Under the pieces are notes generated by a model. That model did not search any database. It was not told the DNA's origin and saw only the letters and a program-made list of their open reading frames with translations. A program made the position numbers and the translations under genes. Shown one piece after another: positions 50,320 to 59,582 of a stretch of 64,000 bases of DNA. How positions within the stretch are numbered: the stretch's first letter is position 1; each line of letters starts with the position of its first letter. The stretch comes from an uncultured Acidobacteriota bacterium (GTDB taxonomy: Bacteria; Acidobacteriota; Blastocatellia; Pyrinomonadales; Pyrinomonadaceae): assembly GCA_902826795.1 (NCBI GenBank), contig CADEGD010000014.1, positions 1 to 64,000 of the forward strand, given 5' to 3'.

Positions 50320-50874
50320 ATGCCGGAACAGAAGGCCATCGAAAATCTACTTTTCTACGATCCGCAGATTGAAAGTTACGCAGAAGGCTTCCGCGAACAG
50401 CATCCGCTGAACGGCATCACGCATGCGGTTACCTCGCCTAACGAACTTATCGAAGCGGTAAAAGGCTACGCGATGGTAAAGAACCTTGAACTTACATTGC
50501 ACGGATCGCCGGGCAAGATATGGTTCAAGAACAATGGCGTGATGGTGGCGAGCTATTTCGGCGAGATATCGAGAGCCGCGAATATGTTTTCATATGACGC
50601 CCGCGTGCTTTTTCTCGGCTGCAACATTGCCGAAGGCGACGAAGGTGATAAGTTTCTCGCGAAAGTAGGCCAGGAAATGTTTAAGGGCTACGGCGGAACT
50701 GTCGGCGGCACGACGGTGTCGAACCTCGCCTTCAATGGCGGGAAAATGAATCCTCTGTGGTTCTTCGGAGCTAAGCTAAAGGTCCGTAGATTTGATGCGA
50801 GAGGAATGATGATCGCCGGCCAGGATGTAGGCTATTTCGGCGGAACGACCAACATTCCGATGGCTCAACACTAA
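50320..50874 (+). CDS. DUF4347/caspase-fold-like protein with His and Cys motifs
   Basis: This 184-residue protein has no signal peptide. The core pattern is a hydrophobic strand ending in His-Gly, 'NLELTLHGSPGKIWF' (about 57-71), and a later strand ending in Gly-Cys, 'ARVLFLGCNIAEGDEGDKFL' (about 95-114). This is the spacing and order of the His-Cys dyad in clan CD peptidases and DUF4347 proteins. 'GQEMFKGYGGTVGGTTVSN' follows. A peptidase function is an inference from these two motifs only. The ribosome site is GGAGG at 50309-50313. It ends in a 4-base convergent overlap (CTAA) with the MOSC gene. Confidence 0.55.
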   Translation: MPEQKAIENLLFYDPQIESYAEGFREQHPLNGITHAVTSPNELIEAVKGYAMVKNLELTLHGSPGKIWFKNNGVMVASYFGEISRAANMFSYDARVLFLGCNIAEGDEGDKFLAKVGQEMFKGYGGTVGGTTVSNLAFNGGKMNPLWFFGAKLKVRRFDARGMMIAGQDVGYFGGTTNIPMAQH

Positions 50875-51749
50875 AGCTTTCGAGTTTCGATCACCTCGAC
50901 TTCGTCTCCGACATTCACGGAGGTGCCAGGATTTTCGGGGATGAGGTTTTCGCCAAACAAGACGGCGTTCGCCGTTTGACCGAGCGATTCGAACGAGTCG
51001 GGAAACACGTCTTTCGCCATTCGGAAACTTGCGATCGTCTTGAGCGGCTCCTTTCCGTCAAACTCGCCGCGAGTTTGATCGACCGTCGTCATCACGCATC
51101 GGGCACAGGGCTTTACCACCCAAAATATCGCCTCGCCAACGCGGATCTTCGACCAGCCGTCTTCTTCGAACGGATCGCTTCCCTGCACAACCAAGTTCGG
51201 CCGGAACCGGTTCATCGGAACGCGGACATTCTTGTCCGCATCCTTGTAGGTTTCCTCAAGCCGCTCGTTCACCTCCGCCAACGAGCCTTCGCCGATCAGC
51301 AGCAGCGGATATCCATCCGCAAAGCTCACGATATCGTCGCCGCGGTCGAACCTCTCGCTTACATGTCGCTCGCTCGTCTCCGGCATCAGCACAAGCTGAC
51401 AACTCCTCCCAAGCACATCGCTAAACCATTCGCTGACCTCGCCGTTGTAAACCTCACCCGGAACATTGCTCTGCCAGACGGTGACGTTCTGCCGTGATCC
51501 GAGGTCAGGTTCGGACGGAATATTCATGTCTCCCGCCTCAGCACTTATCACCCGCAGCCCGTCACTCGTCACTTCGACAGTGATCGCCGCCATCTTCGGA
51601 ACTTCCCGCTGAGTAAAGAACGTCCCGTCCCGATCCGTCAGCATCCACCGCCGATCGAACCTCAGCCCGCGCTTTTCCACAGGCGAACTCTGCAAAGAAA
51701 TGCCCTTCAGCGATTTGATCGGGTAAATATTTACTTCTGAGATCTGCAT
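50871..51749 (-). CDS. MOSC domain protein (YcbX-like)
   Basis: This 292-residue protein has an N-terminal MOSC beta-barrel ('EVNIYPIKSLKGISLQSSPV', 'GLRFDRRWMLTDRDGTFFTQ') and a C-terminal MOSC domain with 'MNRFRPNLVVQGSDPFEEDG' (about 184-203) and the Cys site 'WVVKPCARCVMTTVDQTRGE' (about 215-234), which is thought to carry the molybdenum-cofactor sulphur. YcbX-type proteins act on N-hydroxylated bases with the Moco. No ferredoxin domain follows, unlike E. coli YcbX. An in-frame palindrome (51217-51240) encodes 'DADKNVRVP' just before 'MNRFRPN'. It ends in a 4-base convergent overlap with the His-Cys protein. Confidence 0.9.
   Translation of the reverse strand: MQISEVNIYPIKSLKGISLQSSPVEKRGLRFDRRWMLTDRDGTFFTQREVPKMAAITVEVTSDGLRVISAEAGDMNIPSEPDLGSRQNVTVWQSNVPGEVYNGEVSEWFSDVLGRSCQLVLMPETSERHVSERFDRGDDIVSFADGYPLLLIGEGSLAEVNERLEETYKDADKNVRVPMNRFRPNLVVQGSDPFEEDGWSKIRVGEAIFWVVKPCARCVMTTVDQTRGEFDGKEPLKTIASFRMAKDVFPDSFESLGQTANAVLFGENLIPENPGTSVNVGDEVEVIETRKL
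51217..51240 (-). repeat. Single GCGGACA palindrome in frame inside the MOSC gene
   Basis: GGAACGCGGACATTCTTGTC (51217 on) ending CCGCA is one unit of the family at 813-874. On the gene strand it reads DADKNVR. Confidence 0.85.
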
Positions 51750-51962
51750 CTTTATCTAATGCGTCTATTTTCCGGCGAAACTCTCACGTGCCTCACACTT
51801 GAGAATCCGCATGTCTTTCTTCAGCGTTCAGAGTTCAAGCTTTAGCTTGCCAACCGTTGCCGAGAGGAGTCTATCGACAAAGCAAACAAGCTAAAGCTTG
51901 AACTCTAAACATCTCGACTTGATAGTGACACTATCAACTTTCCTGCTACCCACAATATACCC
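51750..51962. other. Non-coding stretch upstream of groES: repeat, no gene seen
   Basis: The 340 bases between the MOSC gene and groES hold a large inverted repeat (51826-51910), then the promoter and CIRCE operator. No ORF with a ribosome site was found in it. Confidence 0.6.
51826..51910. repeat. Double-hairpin repeat with 24-base inverted arms
   Basis: Arms 51826-51849 and 51887-51910 are inverted copies with one mismatch (GTTCAGAGTTCAAGCTTTAG...). Each arm itself contains an AAGCTTTAGCTT/AAGCTAAAGCTT hairpin. Close relative of 29823-29887. Confidence 0.85.
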
Positions 51963-51991
51963 TTGACATCGCGCAACAGGTTTTGTAAATT
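51963..51991 (+). promoter_or_regulatory. groESL promoter
   Basis: A perfect -35 TTGACA (51963-51968), a 17-base spacer and TAAATT (51986-51991) form a good sigma-70 promoter. The CIRCE operator begins inside the -10 region. Confidence 0.75.
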
Positions 51992-52016
51992 AGCACTCTT
52001 GGAACACGAGTGCTAA
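51990..52016. promoter_or_regulatory. CIRCE operator (HrcA binding site)
   Basis: TTAGCACTC (51990-51998), 9 bases, GAGTGCTAA (52008-52016): an exact CIRCE inverted repeat. HrcA repressor binding would block the overlapping promoter and release it on heat shock. hrcA itself is not in the window. Confidence 0.97.
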
Positions 52017-52089
52017 AGACATCATCGGACTACGGTCCAAGAGAGTCATCTTATTACCTTTAAGACTATTTCGAAAGGAGTAAATCACT

Positions 52090-52400
52090 ATGGCAACTAG
52101 TATCAAACCGCTTCACGACCGAGTTATCCTCCGTCGCATCGAAGACAACGTTAATCAAACTGCCGGCGGGCTTTTCATCCCGGACACGGCGAAAGAAAAA
52201 CCGCAAGAAGGCGAAGTTATCGCCGTCGGCGAAGGCAAGTATAAAGAAGACGGCACCCGCCAGACGCTCGACGTCAAAGACGGCGACCGCGTTCTTTTCG
52301 GCAAATACAGCGGATCTGAGATCAAGCTCGATGGCGAAGAATTCCTCATCATGCGCGAAGACGAGATCCTCGGCATCATCAGCCGCGCAGGCGCAGCAGC

Positions 52401-52404
<4 letters not shown>
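52090..52404 (+). CDS. groES: Co-chaperonin GroES
   Basis: This 104-residue lid of the GroEL chamber has '[20 protein letters not shown]' at the start, the mobile loop '[20 protein letters not shown]' (about 24-43) and '[20 protein letters not shown]' near residue 64. The ribosome site GAAAGGAG lies 9 bases before the ATG. It is the first gene of the heat-shock operon under CIRCE. A double-hairpin repeat separates it from groEL. Confidence 0.98.
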
Positions 52405-54117
<1,713 letters not shown>

Positions 54118-54118
54118 C

Positions 54119-54190
54119 GGAACGCGGACGCCCTCGTCCGCACCACGCCGCTCGCGGCGTCCACCGTTTAGAGGCGGGTTACCGCCCGCC
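54119..54190. repeat. Cluster of three palindromes after groEL
   Basis: A GCGGACG palindrome (54119-54141, variant of the ADKNVR family), CGCCGCTCGCGGCG (54147-54160) and GGCGGGTTACCGCCCGCC (54173-54190) follow one another directly after the groEL stop. Confidence 0.7.
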
Positions 54191-54196
54191 AACAAC

Positions 54197-54230
54197 AAAG
54201 GCCTCGGCGATCGCCGCGGCCTTTCTTTGT
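54197..54230. terminator. groESL terminator
   Basis: AAAGGCC (54197-54203) pairs with GGCCTTT (54218-54224) around a GGCGATCGCC core, followed by CTTTGTTGT. The outer AACAACAAAG/CTTTGTTGT extends the stem, so it may work on both strands. Confidence 0.75.
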
Positions 54231-54245
54231 TGTACAATCCACATC

Positions 54246-54722
54246 ATGAGATCCCGTGTTTACGTCGAAACGTCGATCCCCAGCTTCTACTACGAAGTAC
54301 GAACCGAACCGGAAATGGTCGCCCGCCGCGATTGGACACGGCAGTTTTGGGATAACGCCAGCACCAACTATGAACTGCTAACGAGCGTCGCGGTTCTGGA
54401 TGAACTCAACAACGGCGAGTTTCTGCAGAAACAACAGGCCCTCGACTTGATGAGTGACCTTCCGCTTTTGCCTTCACCCGTTGAAATCGACGAGATCGTA
54501 GAGGCATATGTACGTCGCATGGTAATGCCCGCTGATCCATTAGGTGATGCTCGTCATCTCGCAGTTGCGTCTTATCACCGGTGCGATTTTCTGCTCACAT
54601 GGAACTGCAAACACCTCGCCAACGCCAACAAATTCGGTCATATTCGCCGGGTTAATGTTATGCTGGATTTGTTTGTACCGATGCTCGTAACCCCACTCGA
54701 GCTTTTGGGAGGATCGCTATGA
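54246..54722 (+). CDS. PIN-domain protein, VapC-like toxin
   Basis: This 158-residue protein begins 'SRVYVETSIPSFYYEVRTEP', in which the first strand has Glu/Thr-Ser in place of the usual Asp-Ser. A second acidic residue cluster is 'SVAVLDELNNGEF' (about 59-71), and 'MPADPLGDARHLAVASYHRC' with 'DFLLTWNCKHLANANKFGHI' (about 98-137) is the conserved second half of this PIN subfamily. PIN toxins cut RNA with a metal ion. The initial Asp is not obvious, so activity is uncertain. Its stop overlaps the next small gene by 4 bases (ATGA), the usual toxin-antitoxin coupling. It starts right after the groESL terminator. Confidence 0.8.
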   Translation: MRSRVYVETSIPSFYYEVRTEPEMVARRDWTRQFWDNASTNYELLTSVAVLDELNNGEFLQKQQALDLMSDLPLLPSPVEIDEIVEAYVRRMVMPADPLGDARHLAVASYHRCDFLLTWNCKHLANANKFGHIRRVNVMLDLFVPMLVTPLELLGGSL

Positions 54723-54906
54723 AGACCGAAGAAGATGTCGCGATGAAATGGATCAGAGACGTTCGCCACAAAATTTCTGCCGAGTTTGATCATGACACCA
54801 AAAAGCTAGGCGACCATTACCGCGAATTAGAAAAAAAGTACGCCGATCGAATCGTTAGGCCGACACTCAAACGCGGCGAAATCGCTGAAACCGAAAATGT
54901 GGCACG

Positions 54907-54910
<4 letters not shown>
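54719..54910 (+). CDS. Small partner of the PIN toxin (putative antitoxin)
   Basis: This 63-residue charged helical protein ('AMKWIRDVRHKISAEFDHDT', 'KLGDHYRELEKKYADRIV', 'PTLKRGEIAETENV') overlaps both the PIN gene upstream and the chimeric ORF downstream by 4 bases. Its size and position suggest the antitoxin or an accessory protein of the PIN toxin. No DNA-binding fold is clear. Confidence 0.6.
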
Positions 54911-55107
<197 letters not shown>

Positions 55108-55167
55108 TCCCCGGACGCAAGGCTCTCACCTTGCGAGCAGTTGCTGTTTAATTGTTTGTAACCAAGA

Positions 55168-55208
55168 GAGGTTTCGTTCTGAAATGGACGAAACCCCTCA
55201 ATTTTTTT
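55168..55208 (+). terminator. Terminator before the AAA-TOPRIM gene
   Basis: GAGGTTTCGT (55168-55177) pairs with ACGAAACCcCTC (55188-55199, one bulged base) and is followed by T7 (55202-55208). A smaller hairpin CGCAAGG/CCTTGCG lies just upstream. It separates the PIN cassette from the ATPase gene. Confidence 0.75.
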
Positions 55209-55251
55209 GAGGATCAACACGATCTAAAATAGGATAAAGATATTACAACTC

Positions 55252-57063
55252 ATGAAGATAGTTTCCCTAGAATTAACGAATTTTCCACCCCTAAAGAACC
55301 TTAAAATTGAAAGTCTTGGAAGTACAGTGATAATTGCGGGAGCCAATGGATCGGGTAAGTCACGTCTTAAGGAGGCCATAATTCAAACTCTCCAGGGGAA
55401 TCCCCTCATGCGCTTGACCTTAGCAGCTACACGAAACGAAGAGCGGGAGAACTATTTTTCCGCAGACTCAATTTCCGTCACTCAAGGCGTCCAAAACCCA
55501 ACGCTGACGAGCTACATTACGAGCCGACGGTATGGAGCCGGGCGTTTTGTCGGATCACTCGTTCAAATTGATTCAAACCGAAACGTCGCAAACATGAGTT
55601 ACAGCCAGGTCAACTGGTTGGGCGGCGACCCGGACGACTCCGAGTCACAAGTCAATTACTACTTCAATCCTTTCACAAATCGGTGGAACGACTTCATGAA
55701 TTACATTCATCAAAAGTCTGCCGCCAGGGACAAAAAACTCGCCGACGAACTTAAGAAGAATCCAAAAAATGGAGAGCAGATCGTCGCGGACTTTCCAGAC
55801 CCTCTAGATAAATACAAGAAAATCTTTGCAAACGTCCTCCCAGGAAAAACCCTTCAAGACGTTAATCCTGCTTCCCCGAGAGAATTTCACTACATTCAAG
55901 ACGGTGGGAGTCCTTTGCCTTTCAGTTCTTTGAGTTCAGGAGAACAAGAAGTTGTGAAAGTCCTCTTTGACGTTGCTCGAAAAGATATAAGGCATTCAGT
56001 AATCCTAGTTGACGAGCCTGAACTTCATCTACACCCAACGCTGGCCTTTAAACTCGTTGAAGAACTGAAGCGAACCGGAGATCATACCAATCAATTCATC
56101 TTTCTTACTCATTCCGCGGACCTTATATCCACTTATTATTCCAGCGGCGATGTTTTTTTCATCGACTCGAATCAAACAAACGCGAATCAAGCGCACCGCT
56201 TAAGCGACGTGCTAAAAAACCACGAAGAGGTCGCGCAACTAATGGGACAGAACCTCGGTCTATTTGCAGTCGGAAAGGATATTGTCTTCGTTGAAGGTGA
56301 AACCTCCAGTATCGACCGTTTAACGTATCATGCGATTGCTCAGCAATTCAGTCCAGTGCTTAAAGTTCTTCCGGTTGGATCGGTTTCAAACATTAGTGCA
56401 CTAAAGGCGTTTGAAAACCAAATTAGAAGCAGCATTTTTGGCATCAACATTTTTATGATTCGAGACAGGGATGGTCTCAACGATGAACAGGTCGCGGAGC
56501 TGACTAAGAACGGTCGAATTCATTGCCTCGAACGTCGGCACATTGAAAACTATTTTCTTGATGGCGACATACTCTTCAAGGCTGCGAAAACCCTATATCT
56601 AACTACTGTCAACACCTCCCTAACCTCTGATCTAATCGAGTCAGAATTGAAACGAATCGCTGCTCAAACCCTGAATTTTAATTTGCTGCAGACGAGCAAG
56701 GAATATCTAGCGTTTAATTTTTCGTTGAGTATTCCTAACGTCAAGGCCGTTGATGGAAAAAGCGTTGATGAACTTCAACAAAATATCTTAGATGGCATAA
56801 AGCTATCTCTTAACGAACTCATCAATGGCCTGGACGAGTCCAAGATCAAACTTTGGCTTAAGAAGGAGGAGAATCGGCTCTCACAGTTGTTGAAAACAGA
56901 TGACTGGAAAAAGGCGTTTCAGGGTAAGCTTATATTTTCGAAGTTCTGCTCTGAAGTTTTGAAGGAAGATCCACTCAGAGTTCGGCAGGCATACGTCGAC
57001 ATCGCGCTGAAGGAAAAGCCGGAGATCTTTAAGGATATCTCCGACTTCATGTCCCGTAGATGA
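55252..57063 (+). CDS. AAA ATPase fused to a TOPRIM/DUF4435-like nuclease (OLD/PARIS-like defence candidate)
   Basis: This 603-residue protein has two parts. Residues 1-320 are an SMC/ABC-type AAA_21 ATPase: Walker A 'VIIAGANGSGKSRLKEAI' (about 27-44), the ABC signature-like 'SSLSSGEQEVVKVLFDVA' (about 225-242), Walker B 'SVILVDEPELHLHPTLAFKL' (about 248-267) and the switch His in 'FIFLTHSADLISTYY'. Residues 340-560 have TOPRIM-type acidic motifs, 'DIVFVEGETSSIDRLTYHAI' (Glu about 347), 'IFMIRDRDGLNDEQV' (Asp about 403-405) and 'CLERRHIENYFLDGDI'. This order matches fused versions of the PARIS proteins AriA-AriB and single-chain OLD nucleases. The gene is A+T-richer than its neighbours, suggesting transfer. 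No partner gene is obvious. Confidence 0.82.
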   Translation: MKIVSLELTNFPPLKNLKIESLGSTVIIAGANGSGKSRLKEAIIQTLQGNPLMRLTLAATRNEERENYFSADSISVTQGVQNPTLTSYITSRRYGAGRFVGSLVQIDSNRNVANMSYSQVNWLGGDPDDSESQVNYYFNPFTNRWNDFMNYIHQKSAARDKKLADELKKNPKNGEQIVADFPDPLDKYKKIFANVLPGKTLQDVNPASPREFHYIQDGGSPLPFSSLSSGEQEVVKVLFDVARKDIRHSVILVDEPELHLHPTLAFKLVEELKRTGDHTNQFIFLTHSADLISTYYSSGDVFFIDSNQTNANQAHRLSDVLKNHEEVAQLMGQNLGLFAVGKDIVFVEGETSSIDRLTYHAIAQQFSPVLKVLPVGSVSNISALKAFENQIRSSIFGINIFMIRDRDGLNDEQVAELTKNGRIHCLERRHIENYFLDGDILFKAAKTLYLTTVNTSLTSDLIESELKRIAAQTLNFNLLQTSKEYLAFNFSLSIPNVKAVDGKSVDELQQNILDGIKLSLNELINGLDESKIKLWLKKEENRLSQLLKTDDWKKAFQGKLIFSKFCSEVLKEDPLRVRQAYVDIALKEKPEIFKDISDFMSRR

Positions 57064-57130
57064 ACAGGTACTCGAAACGGCGATTCTACAATCGCTCGCG
57101 GCCCATGCCGCCGCTACTCGCAGGGAATGG

Positions 57131-57204
57131 GCGGCATAGCCGCGGGTCAGAAGCAGGCTCATCGGAAAGGCAGAGCCTTTCCGCGAATAGAGCGGCAGAG
57201 CCGC
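57131..57204. repeat. Series of GGCAKAGCC mini-hairpins before the DUF433 gene
   Basis: GCGGCATAGCCGC (57131-57143), GGAAAGGCAGAGCCTTTCC (57164-57182) and GCGGCAGAGCCGC (57192-57204) share a GGC-A(T/G)A-GCC core with variable outer stems. They fill most of the gap between the ATPase-TOPRIM gene and the DUF433 gene. Confidence 0.7.
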
Positions 57205-57226
57205 GGCGTGATAATCTGGTTTCGTC

Positions 57227-57628
57227 ATGGCAGTATCGACCGACAATTTCGACGACGTGATCACCGTAAATGACGTAGGAGTCTGGCGGGTTGTGGGGAC
57301 GCGGGTTTCGATCGATTCGGTTCTCTATGCCTTCAAGCATAACGGGGCGACGCCGGAGGAGATCGTTGAGCAATACGACACACTCGACCTCGAAAAAGTT
57401 CTCGCCCTCATCAACTACTATCTCTGCAACCGCGAAAAAGTCGACAAGTATCTCACCGAAAGCGAAGAGCGCAAACAAGCGATCTATCGAGAGAGCGAAC
57501 ATCGCTCTCCCCGAGGCGAACTCCGCTCGGTCCTTCTAGCCCGCAAGGAACTCATCGACCAAGGCCTGCCCCTTGAAACGGTTTGTAAAATAATTCCATT
57601 GCCCAAACAACGAAAGTTCGTCGTCTAG
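57227..57628 (+). CDS. DUF433-containing protein (antitoxin-like)
   Basis: This 133-residue protein has a DUF433 domain at residues 1-75: 'DDVITVNDVGVWRVVGTRVS', 'IDSVLYAFKHNGATPEEIVE' and 'DLEKVLALINYYLCNREKVD'. This winged-helix family usually acts as VapB-type antitoxin beside a DUF5615 PIN-like toxin. No such toxin follows; the C-terminal 58 residues ('SPRGELRSVLLARKELIDQG') are extra. Perhaps it is an orphan, or the partner was replaced by the ATPase elements nearby. Confidence 0.75.
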   Translation: MAVSTDNFDDVITVNDVGVWRVVGTRVSIDSVLYAFKHNGATPEEIVEQYDTLDLEKVLALINYYLCNREKVDKYLTESEERKQAIYRESEHRSPRGELRSVLLARKELIDQGLPLETVCKIIPLPKQRKFVV

Positions 57629-57685
57629 GGTGCGCGAGTTTTGCATGATGTCGCCCGCGCCAGCCTCATGGACTCACCTCAAAAA

Positions 57686-57811
57686 TGAGACGTTGATTCT
57701 CGCGGTTGAGGCGGCGATTTTGGCACGTGAGACGCGGTTTACTGCGCGTGGGACGTGGAAAATCGCGGTTGGGACGTGGGCTTTCTAGGGTGAGACATTC
57801 GCGATGGTGAG
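57686..57811 (+). repeat. Six tandem 21-bp iteron-like repeats
   Basis: Six contiguous 21-base units start with TGRGRC at 57686, 57707, 57728, 57749, 57770 and 57791. A rough consensus is TGRGACGTGGATTNTCGCGGT. The last two overlap the 3' end of the ATPase gene, and the array continues past its stop codon. Phased repeats of this length beside a RepA-like gene resemble plasmid iterons. The units are degenerate (roughly half the positions are well kept), and there are no spacers, so it is not CRISPR. Confidence 0.7.
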
Positions 57812-58774
57812 GCGGCGGTGGACGGCGGAGCGGGACATGTTTAGTTCCTCGGCGATGGCACGTATCGTCATTCCCTGTTCGCGTAGACTTTTTACGTCGT
57901 TCAGCCGCAGCCGTTCCCAGCGGCCGCCGTCGGTCGCGATTATCGCGGCCTCGTTTGTGTAGTTGACAAAGTCTAACGCCGGAAAGTTTCCGTCGCGATG
58001 GGAGACGACGAAATACGGAACGTGTTCCGCTTCGAGGATCGTGTCGCGTCCGGCTGATTTCAGGTGCTTGATGTATCGTCCGTTGTGCCGCGACGTGCAG
58101 CGGCCGATGGCGAAAACGCTGTCCGCCGCGGCTGCGATCACCGCCGAACAGGGCAGATCGGCCAGCGTTAATGTACGGACCGATTTCGAACGGGTCGCGT
58201 TCATAATTAGAAGTATCGAGATGCCGAAACGCTTTCTGATCCGCCGCAGTTCCTTCATCAAAACCGCTGCCTCGCGCGGCACCGAATACTTCATAAAGTA
58301 AGCCAGGCTGTCGATGACGAGCACCTTTGCACCGGTCGCCGCAACCAGTTCCGCAATGTTCTCCGGCTCCATCTGAGCCTCGTTCTTCGGCTCGACGCGA
58401 ATGAGGTTGTAGGAAAATCCGTATGGCTTCCCCATTATCCGGTTCGTCTCCGGATCACGCTCCGGGCTATAGCGTTTGATGAACTGCTCCGCCGTTCGCT
58501 CGAGGTCGAGATAGACGACCTTCAAAGGGCCTTTCTCGCTCGCAAACGGCTTTACGCCACGCCCGCCGCGTGCGAGCTGATCGGCAAGCTGCACGGCGAA
58601 TATGCTCTTCCCCGCCCCGCTGCGTCCGAATACGACGGCGATCTCATTCTCGGCCCAAAGCTCGCCCAACAGCGGATCTCTCGGGATCTTTTTTGCATCG
58701 CGAAGCCATTCCTTTGCCGTCCTTAATTCAAATATGTCGCCGATGCCCGACGCGTCGGAAATATTCTCTTGCAT
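57785..58774 (-). CDS. RepA-like AAA_25 ATPase with C-terminal helix-turn-helix
   Basis: This 329-residue RecA-fold ATPase has 'NEIAVVFGRSGAGKSIFAVQ' (Walker A, about 45-64), 'PLKVVYLDLERTAEQFIKRY', Walker B 'AKVLVIDSLAYFMKYS' (about 150-165) and 'FGISILLIMNATRSKS', as in the hexameric RepA helicase of RSF1010 and AAA_25 proteins. The last 35 residues are a helix-turn-helix, 'SLREQGMTIRAIAEELNMSR' and 'SAVHRRLTIANVSP', of the type in resolvases and MarR-like proteins. The stop lies inside the 21-bp repeat array, which could be its DNA target. This suggests a relic or integrated replicon, or a mobile-element regulator. No origin or mobilisation genes are seen. Confidence 0.75.
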   Translation of the reverse strand: MQENISDASGIGDIFELRTAKEWLRDAKKIPRDPLLGELWAENEIAVVFGRSGAGKSIFAVQLADQLARGGRGVKPFASEKGPLKVVYLDLERTAEQFIKRYSPERDPETNRIMGKPYGFSYNLIRVEPKNEAQMEPENIAELVAATGAKVLVIDSLAYFMKYSVPREAAVLMKELRRIRKRFGISILLIMNATRSKSVRTLTLADLPCSAVIAAAADSVFAIGRCTSRHNGRYIKHLKSAGRDTILEAEHVPYFVVSHRDGNFPALDFVNYTNEAAIIATDGGRWERLRLNDVKSLREQGMTIRAIAEELNMSRSAVHRRLTIANVSP

Positions 58775-58932
58775 ACATTCACCCTTTGGGTTATTGTAGC
58801 AATATCGTTGCGTTGATGCAACATCTGTTGAAGCAGCGTGATCTTTGAAAATTAAACAACCAAGCGGGACAAAACCGCGATTGCGCGCTAAATAAGCGAG
58901 ACACGGGACAAACGATCCTGCAATCGCAAAGC
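58775..58932. other. Upstream region of the RepA-like gene with GGGAC words
   Basis: The gap contains AAGCGGGACAAAACCGCGAT (58862 on) and GCGAGACACGGGACAAACG (58889 on). These share the GRGAC and CGCGAT words of the 21-bp repeats, so they may be further, isolated binding sites. No ORF or promoter was recognised. Confidence 0.4.
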
Positions 58933-58956
58933 AAAAGCCACGCCGCGAGACGTGGC
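58933..58956 (-). terminator. Terminator of the LpoB/CsgG-like gene
   Basis: On the minus strand GCCACG (58951-58956) pairs with CGTGGC (58937-58942) around an 8-base loop, followed by TTTTGCTTT, 24 bases after the stop. Confidence 0.75.
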
Positions 58957-58979
58957 CTATCGATAAGAAGCGATCGATC

Positions 58980-59507
58980 TTAAAACTCGGCGGTCATAGC
59001 GGCCGTCAGCTTGTCGATGATCGGCTTCATCACCTTCGCCTGCATCTCAGGAGCACTGCCGTTGCCGGTCATCCTCATCGTCGCCGTTTCCGACACCTCG
59101 CCGGAGTAACGAACCTTGCCGGTCGCGACCTCGACCACGCGGGCCCTAACCTTCCCGGTGCCTTTCGTGTCGTATTCGAGCACGGTGCCGGTAACGACGA
59201 ACGCGACCCCGAGCTGCTTACCGATGCGAACCGCAGCGGCTGTCGATGTACCGTTGATCGCTGCGAGATCAGACTGTGAAGCACGCCGGGTGTGACGCGT
59301 GTCGTAAACATCGAACTTGCGAGTGTTATTTAGCCTCGCCGAAAGCTGCGAATGCAGTCCGAACTTCGCCTGTTCCGTCATCGACGAAGCTCCCGGCGCG
59401 ACCGAGAATTCGACCACCGCCGTCTTCGGACCTTTTGTAGATGCCTGAGAATACGAAATGCCCGCCAGTGCGATACCAATAACGATTGCTGTAAATATGT
59501 TTTTCAT
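58980..59507 (-). CDS. Exported CsgG/LpoB-like lipid-free protein
   Basis: About 175 residues with signal peptide 'FTAIVIGIALAGISYSQAS' (4-22). The mature domain 'KTAVVEFSVAPGASSMTEQA', 'LHSQLSARLNNTRKFDVYDT' and 'RIGKQLGVAFVVTGTVLEYD' has the alternate strand-helix pattern of CsgG/LpoB-type domains, in which short-lived envelope assembly factors find their partners. No lipobox is seen. The ATG at 59507 overlaps AGGAGG with 6-base spacing; a GTG further upstream is rejected. The exact function is unknown. Confidence 0.7.
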   Translation of the reverse strand: MKNIFTAIVIGIALAGISYSQASTKGPKTAVVEFSVAPGASSMTEQAKFGLHSQLSARLNNTRKFDVYDTRHTRRASQSDLAAINGTSTAAAVRIGKQLGVAFVVTGTVLEYDTKGTGKVRARVVEVATGKVRYSGEVSETATMRMTGNGSAPEMQAKVMKPIIDKLTAAMTAEF

Positions 59508-59582
59508 TGCTTCCTCCTGCACGAATTGTCGTGACCAACAATTAGTGCGTCGAAGAGCGGGAAAAACTATCAGCGGCTGGAA

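Noticed and set aside
51826..51910. Intrinsic terminator after the MOSC gene
   Set aside because: The element lies upstream of the MOSC start, not after its stop, and has no T run; it belongs to the double-hairpin repeat family.
57686..57811. CRISPR-like array
   Set aside because: The 21-base units are contiguous with no unique spacers, are degenerate, and partly lie in coding sequence.
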